Source of the DNA: Cricetomys ansorgei
Lineage: Eukaryota; Chordata; Mammalia; Rodentia; Nesomyidae
DNA: 64,000 nucleotides
NCBI GenBank assembly: GCA_026225945.1
Contig: JAMJFZ010003581.1
Coordinates: 12,667,501-12,731,500 of the forward strand
Direction: 5' to 3'
Positions 56,594 through 64,000 of the stretch are shown piece by piece. The number at the start of each line of letters is the position of its first letter. The first letter of the stretch is position 1. Made by a program: the position numbers and the translations under genes. The notes under the pieces are model-generated. The model worked only from the letters and a program-made list of their open reading frames with translations, had not been told where the DNA came from and ran no database searches.

Positions 56594-59500
56594 CTGAAAA
56601 ATTAGTGTACATAATATAGAGAAAATTGAAAGATAACCATCATGGTCTCTTCTGCGGTGTTAAGGGTCTGTGAGGGAATGGCCTTTCCAGAGACACCAAG
56701 GGAAAACCAACTGGGCTATACCCACATCTCTCTCAAGCACACCCTGTACACACGTCTCCAACTAGAGCTGTGTTTGCAGGAAGCTTAAAGTCCCTTAGCA
56801 TCTTGCTTTGATATAATTATTAAAAATATAAATGTTATTGGGTTAAACGTCTTAGTAATCTAAGTAGACTTTTCATGAGCATTTTCTTTAGATATGCCTG
56901 AGTTTGGGTTGATCCGATTAGATCTCATTTAGATAAATCTGAAACTGTGCTCGTTTACACACTGGGGCGATGTTTGCTTACTCCTTCTCTGATGCCCTTG
57001 TGTGGATGGGTGAATGGCTCATCTTTACAGGAGAAACATTTTTTAGTATCTGAGTTTAGAAGGGAAAAAAAATCAAACTCGCTTTTAATTCCTCAGGTCT
57101 TACATAGAGCACTATCGAAATGCTTTAAATCGAAAAGTAAAAATAAGAACTTGTGGACTTTGAATAATTCCCTTTTCCAAGCTATTTACAAGAAACTACT
57201 CACAAGAATCTCAATTCTTTCTTCATATGAATAGTTAGATTTGAAACCACATTGCCTAAACATTGGTGTGTATATGTGGGGGAGGGGTATAGCAGCATAT
57301 GCCAAGGGTGAGGCCACAGGACCCCAGCAAACCTTTGAGAACTCTCTCCTACTTATTCCCCCACAAGCTGGGCTATGATTCCCAGTCTGCACAAATTCTC
57401 AAAAGTCTACTGTGGGATCTACACACCACATTTCTATATGATTATTATTACCTCGCAGGAAGCTAAGAGAGGACACCTACCCTTGATTTCCAAGTTTTGC
57501 ATGACACTCTCAGCTCCCAGACAAAATTCCCCACATCTACTACATAAACGTAAACCAATGTCACCTCTGGATTGAACATAAAGAACAATTATAGCATTGA
57601 TCTGGCTTCATCCCTATCGATGTTAGAAAAATCCTTTTGGTTTAGAATGAATGCCTCTCTCTGGTCATCAGCTCGACAGTGAAAAGGACACAGCTACTTG
57701 GGATGGACTGCATGGCACAAAATAAAGAGCTCTATCCATGCTGGAAGGACTGGTGTTCACACAGATGGGTGGATGCACAAGCCCCAGAGGCTCTTTCCAG
57801 AACGGCTGACCAGTTATCTACATTTGCAGCTCTCTCTAAATGCAGGGGACTCTGGACCTTTACAGCCGAATTTAGTTCGGACGTTTAGAGCCCTAAACGA
57901 AGCCTGCCACTGGCTTTAAAGCATCGATGAAGGAGTCACAAGCCAAAATGGGGTGGGCAGCATCAGCATCCCTGACTGGAAATCACTGGGCTGTTACTGA
58001 GGACCCCCGACCCCTTAATCTTCCCCTTAAATTTGAGAAGAAAATGGACAAATGGAAATAGCAGTTAAAAAAAAAAAAAAATGTGGGCCTTGAATATGAC
58101 ACATTTAAAACTGCTCTGAAAAAGCAAACATGCGTGTAATAATGCTAGAAATACATCAACAAAGTTTCTGCTTGACGGTGATATACGATTAGCTCGTTTT
58201 TAGCATTTTTCATACCTCTGGGCCCTTGTCCTCCCAAGACTACTGTTCTGCTTAAAAACAGGTAAGTTCTGCAATCTATCAAGAATATTATAAATACACA
58301 AATACATGAGATAACCTGCAATAAGCAATAAGCTCGCCTAAGAAAAGCTCAGAAGTCATTTGCTCCTGGTTAGGTAAACTTCACACCATAGCTAAGTACA
58401 ATCAGGAGACGGTTCGCAAAGAGGGATATTGTAGGTCACAATGTCTAGCTAATATCACCTATGAAATAAATGTGGAACAATTGACTGGTGCTACCTTGGC
58501 TTAGCAAAAATTCCTGAGTTCTTGCTACGTGCCAGATCTGTGATTGTAAGAATGAGTGACACTTAATCCGAGGCACTTGCTGACAACCTGAGTACCACAT
58601 CAGAACCGTGTAGTGGAAAACGAGAACCAATTTCAGAAAGGTGTCTTCTGACCTCCCCAAAAGCACAAGGCATGCCCCCTTCTCCTTGCAAAAAACAACA
58701 AAACAAACAAAACAAAAAAGCCAAAAAACAAGACAGCAACAAAAGAACCTACAAAAGGACATAAATCGATAACAGAGCTATAGATTGAAGCTCAACAAGT
58801 GCCATCATTCTATACTGATTTTACAGGCGATGCTCACAGGATCTTCTGTCAAGGTTTGATGAGTCGGTGGTTACATTAATAGGAAAAAGAAATAAGAAGC
58901 CAATCAAAATACACCTATCAAGTGAACTTGTTAAAGCATGGGGCACACAGAGATGCGGTTTCAAGCCATTCACGCCATTCAGACAGCTCAAGTCCACTTG
59001 TGAACTGAGCATCAGTTACTCTCAAGTGTTCTGGGGGCGTTAACTCATCCCTGCTGCAACAGGACTGCGCTGACCCTCCTGCACAGGTGGGGAAATCAGA
59101 GCATGGAAAGTCGGCTGCTCACATTTCTGACAGTCTTGGTTCTAGAGCTAGCTCAACAAGTGATGGGGAAAGGCAGTGACATATATACATGAAAAGACAG
59201 AAAAGACGTAGCTGAGGAGAGCATAATTCTTAAAAAAAAAAAAAAAACGAAAAGCAAAAAGATGAAATGAAGCCGTCAGTAAGCCAGGCGTCAAAGCTCA
59301 CACCTATTTCAGCCCAGCCCCACATTCTTGATATTTCTTAAAATGAATACCAGACAATGGGACAAGTGTGGGACAGTCAGTGGTACTGACAGAGGAAGGC
59401 CGTGTCTCGTTTCACAGGTAGGAATGAGATCTCAACCAGGGGCGGCGGTTAAGGCTGCCATTTTTACCATCTAACGTTTCATCTGGTTTGAATCTTTAAC

Positions 59501-60795
59501 CCCTGGGAGTAAACTAATAAATCAGATTAGCATTTCTATGAGAAATTATTACAGTATGAAAGAATATTTGCTAATGAAAAAGATGACTGAAGAAAGCAAA
59601 GTTTTAGGGTAAAACTGAGAGAGGAAAAAAGACAGCTAAAAGCACTGGGCCACCTCCTCTGCAAAGAGGAGCTCTGCAACGCTACGGTCCATCCTGGTGC
59701 TCAGCCTCCCCAGAATAACACCGCGTGTTGGAACACAGTCCTCTTTTATCTCTGTAGCGCCCTTCACGCAAGCATCCCGGGGTGTTTTACAGTCATTATG
59801 AGTTACAATTAAAACTGAAGCACATACAATTCCTAATAGAACTGTTTTTAAAATGCTAAACAGAACAAATAACTTTTAAGTCTAGATTTAAAAGTCCCAA
59901 CAGCCAGCGAGTTCCTCGCCTCAACTGGCAACGAGCTGCAGAGCCAGGCTGTGGCTCTCCCCTGTTATGTTAAAGGCTTGCTTCTTTCTTTATACTCAGA
60001 ACATGCTATAATCAAGTAGTTTCCAATGAAAGAGGGGGAAATTGGATGTGTGTTATCTGTTTGATTATTCTGATCTGGTGGGAGGGGGAGTTGTTTATGA
60101 GTTTGTTAGGGGTCCAAATCTGGCAATGAACTAAAGTGAATTTAACAAGCGAATCCGGATAAAACCCAACTTGAAATTTCAGTACTCATTGAGAAAGAAA
60201 ATGCTCAAAAAGCACTCTAAAACTAGTTCTGTTTAGCGAGAAAATTAGTTTGATAGCATGTTTTGGTTGCCTTTTTTTTTTTTTTTTTAACAATTAGAAA
60301 GTAGTGTTTAATAGGTATTCTTTCAGACTAGGTCTTCTCCTAAGCCTTGGAAATATTATTAGTTCACGTATCAGAAGGAAAGGGGCCGTGCTCTCGTGAT
60401 TTGGTAATTTTCCATGTATTAGTGATTCTAAGGTCAAAGGCAACCTATTCAGATCTAAAACAAGGCATAGGTTAAAAAAAAGTACTATGTGAAAATGAAG
60501 TACTTACATATTATTAAACACTTGAAATTGGCACAGCTTGAACTCTTCATATTTAACTACTGTGAGGACAGAGCCTATAAAATACTTGAGATCGATTAAT
60601 GTAAGCTAGACGGTTGCTTTGCTAAGGCTAGCTTTTGGGATGGACAGACCTGCTGTTAGAGTGAGCTAACCGAGCGACTGAAAAAACCCTGAATATCAGC
60701 ATCAGCTAAGAATGAGCCTGGTACTAATCTTAAGAGAAATAAAAACAAAGACAAACAAACAAAAGACACTTGCAATTTAGAGGGTGCTTTCCTGA

Positions 60796-60833
60796 GGTTT
60801 AGGTTTAGGGTTAGGGTTAGGGTTAGGGTTAGG
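60796..60833 (+). repeat. Interstitial telomeric repeat (TTAGGG)n
   Basis: Two TTTAGG-like variant units are followed by four exact TTAGGG units and a fifth partial one. It lies in unique intronic DNA with no adjacent SINE and no subtelomeric context. The orientation is G-rich on the plus strand. Confidence 0.95.
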
Positions 60834-61077
60834 TGACATTGCCCGACAGAAAACATGAATGACGTCCTGACCGGTTAAAGGGGACAAAGTTAAATTTTGA
60901 AAGTTGTGCCAATTCACGTAACTATCCTCGTAGGGCTTGCTTGTCAATTATACAATGCAGCCCACCGCTGACACTGGTGGTTACCAGCTGAGACTCAAGG
61001 AATAACTAGTTTATTGAGTACTTCAGCATCTGACAAGCAAACACTGATAGCAAATATTAATAAGCAAATTCCCCTTT

Positions 61078-61172
61078 GTGAGTTCAAGGCCATCCTGGTC
61101 TACACACTTAGCTTCAGAACAGCCAGCACTACACAGGGAGATCCTGTCTCCAAAAATTAAATAAAAAAGAAT
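61078..61172 (+). mobile_element. B1 SINE fragment
   Basis: 'gtgagttcaaggccatcctggtctaca' then 'actacacagggagatcctgtctccaaaaa' corresponds to the right two thirds of B1 with an A-rich tail. The 5' part is missing. Confidence 0.85.
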
Positions 61173-62660
61173 AAGAAAGGCAGATTCCATGATTAGCAGG
61201 ATTGAAGAAAAGCTTCGTAGCTGTAAAAAAAAATGGAGAGAAACCTTTCCAGAAGGTTCCCTCAAAGGTAAATGGCATCCAGCCACAGATTTACAGTGAG
61301 GACAAATCCAGCACAGCAAGCACAACATTGCTCTTCAGGATAACTGCCAGTTACAACCTTGTCCATCAGGGTAAACCCGTATAATAACAAAAGACATGTG
61401 ATTCAAACAAACCTGAGAAACTGAACTGACCACTAGATGCAATCAAAAATGCTATGAACTCTGCACCCTCCCAAACAGAGTCTTATCCAGCAGACGCCCC
61501 CACTCCTACCTCCCACTTCCCCGTGCCCTAAATTAGGGGGCGTGGAACAACAGCCCTTTTAAAAACAAGTCAACACACAAATAAAAACCAGTAACACGAA
61601 ACGCAAACGTGAGAGAAAATTTCCCCCGGTTAGAATAAACCCAGTGGAAACCTTCAAGTACCTAACAGAACTCCAAGAAAAAGAAGTGTGTATGAACACA
61701 TGGAACTGCCTTTATCCGTCTATGTGAACAAAAAAGACCCCAGGTTTGGCTCCTGGGCTCTGAGTAGGAAATTGTTACATAGTTTACTGTTGCCATGGGC
61801 ACCCATCTAAACCTTCTGTGCCCGAGGTTCCTCATCTGAACATAGGCTAGAATTCTTGCTACCGAGAATGAGAGAAACGCTGGGTACATCAAAAGCACCA
61901 CAAGAGTTAACTGCATACTACCATTTCAGCTCCTAAGAAGGATGCCTGACACACCGGCAGGCTGTCAATATGTTTTAAAGGTTTAATATATATTTTGGAA
62001 TGAACAAATGTATTAATATGTGAATATATTTCATAGTCTTATGTGAAATGTGATCTATGAATACTGATGATATTCTCAGGAAAGAATATGATTATTAATA
62101 TTTTAAAAGTTAAGAAACATCATTCCAGTCTATATAACCACAAAAGGAAAAGAAAGTACATGTTGTTTTCTTTTTCTTTTTTTAACACTTCTGTATCCGT
62201 AACAATATATTTTAACACTAGGTTTGGTACTATACTACTGATGGGAAACCAAGTGGACCCTAATTTTATCAGATGCCTGTGGAGATGACTCTCAAGGCTC
62301 AAAGAACCAGCCTTCCCACAAGCTAAGTGTGAGGAGAAGACAGGTTATTTTTTTTTTTTTAACTATTTGTTTTACAAGCGACTGATAATAATAATTTAAA
62401 AATCCAAGGTTTCTTGACAGATGCTGCCAGGAAAAGGACAGCTGAAAAATCACTCCCTCGGTGTGATTTTCTAAATGGAATGGTCAAGCCTGTTTCTATG
62501 TCTTTATGAATTGAAAATAAAAATGACAATTCTCATTCACTTTATGCAGGACTTGCTTGGAGCTATCTTTTCTCCAAGTTAAAAAAAAAAGAGAGAGAAA
62601 AAATACAGAAACTGAGATATATCCATGCACTTGCACACCAGGAAGTGTGGCGGAGAAGCA

Positions 62661-62666
62661 AAAAAA

Positions 62667-62697
<31 letters not shown>

Positions 62698-62703
62698 AAT
62701 AAA
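62661..62703. repeat. (AAAT)n microsatellite
   Basis: About ten AAAT/AATA units after an A run, possibly grown from an A-rich tail. No SINE body is evident upstream. Confidence 0.93.
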
Positions 62704-64000
62704 TGCTCAAAGCAGAGTAAAATAAAATTAGGAATATCCGATCTTGACATTTCTAGAAAGAAACATTAATTAGGCAGAAATAACAACTGACCTTTTACTT
62801 ATGGTACCTTTAACTAAATAATCTGTCCTTGTACCAATGTATATATTTATCTAATGTTTGGTTGAATTCGGTATCTAAAACTCTAGGGAAAACAATCATC
62901 AAATCTAATGTTTTATTGTAAATCAAAATATTTACTTTTACAACTCCCCATTTACATCCTAGCTCCATTACCCTCAAAAGTTTCATGACAACAGGCCTTT
63001 TTGTCCCGGGATCAGACTGTTTTCTTCTGTGTTGCTGCCATTCCAAATGCAGCATCCGACCTATCTAACCACATCCACTGAGAAACCCAAAGGCAACAAA
63101 AGCGTCCAATCTCACATCTATAATGAGCTAAGCATTTTCAACATTCTAGAACATTTAACAAAAGTAAACAAGCACGTGATACAGGGAACTTAACAAACAC
63201 ATGTCACTCTGCTTGGGCAGATTTATGAGTGGAAGGTACTAACGGAAATAAAGGCATGAGCTGTAAAACAAGCCCCATACCCACTTACAGAATCACTCTG
63301 CAGCTGGAGAAACCCTTACAGATATTATCAGAGTAAACATCGTGGCATCAAAACCCAAGTGCTCATTGTAAAAATCAACACCTATTTTTAAATGTACCAT
63401 TGAGCAAGGACACCAAGAGAACAAATCGGGACGCAGATTAGTCACTAACTAGCACCCAGCACCTTGACTTTAATCTATAGGGACACCAGCACCCACACTG
63501 TCAATGAAGGAGCCAATGAAAGATAATCCTTCTAATTCTAAGAATACAGGTTCAACTGGACATTTGCTTAGCAAGTATCAGCCAGTCCTCATGAGAGTGC
63601 TGAAGACAGGGCTTGCTGAGCACCCAGGCACATTCCTGGGTGAGACCCAAGCCTGTTCCCTCCTGCCCTCAACTAGCAATAGATTTTCAACTCAACATCC
63701 TATTTTAGGGATCCTGCAGCCATTCTTAAAATATTCTTACTGGAATACATTAACATATTAAACGAAATCCTTACGGTCCATACAGTGAGATATACCTACT
63801 AAAGAATGTGCTAATCTTTTAACATGAATGAATCAAAAACTGCACGGGGGAAGCAGACTTAAAGCACCTCTGGGACATAGCATCTACTAGCTAGGCATTT
63901 TTCAAAATAGTATTTATATCTCCAAATCTCAAATACAAAAGAAAGGAGTTTTGCTGTCAAACTCCTTTTGGGTGTGGGTCTTGGGAAGTTCTTATCACTC

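Noticed and set aside
60656..60856. Open frame containing LTLTLTLTLNLNL
   Set aside because: It is the minus-strand translation of the telomeric repeat.

Overview
The window is 64 kb of nuclear DNA from a rodent, most probably a muroid (mouse/rat/hamster group). It carries the 3' part of one protein-coding gene, Satb1, on the minus strand. The evidence is a set of six constitutive coding exons whose joined translation reads as the C-terminal three quarters of SATB1: second half of the CUT-like domain, CUT1, CUT2, polyQ/polyP tract, homeodomain and acidic tail ending in DLKD. B1-type and B4-type SINEs, (CA)n arrays and the muroid-like polyP/QP spacer after the polyQ tract point to a rodent. 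The exact species cannot be read from the sequence alone.

Layout in transcription order, from high to low coordinates. 64000-49293 is part of a long intron; exons for roughly the first 213 residues (ubiquitin-like oligomerisation domain and first half of the CUT-like domain) and the promoters lie beyond the window. The exons follow at 49292-49181, 46967-46513, 39261-39049, 31661-31506, 6347-6144 and 3848-3342. The last contains the stop codon and runs into a 3' UTR of about 1.2 kb or longer. Junction phases are consistent throughout and every junction has AG/GT signals. A 96-bp in-frame cassette at 5583-5488 is not part of the constitutive reading frame. It has a strong acceptor and donor and adds 32 residues between CUT2 and the polyQ tract, the size difference between the 763- and 795-residue human isoforms. 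Positions 1 to about 2100 are downstream flank or an extended 3' UTR.

SATB1 is a nuclear chromatin organiser that binds AT-rich base-unpairing regions with its CUT domains and homeodomain. Within this window the exons supply the DNA-binding half of the protein and the caspase-6 site that separates it from the N-terminal oligomerisation half.

The rest is intron holding microsatellites, scattered SINEs, a short interstitial telomeric repeat (60796-60833), three local duplications and several candidate conserved or structural elements. I found no second gene, no structured RNA gene and no CRISPR or prokaryotic feature. No wholly new biological system is visible. The most rewarding items are the cassette exon, the polyQ tract that begins inside its own splice acceptor, the repeated intron position inside the CUT folds, and the telomeric insertion.
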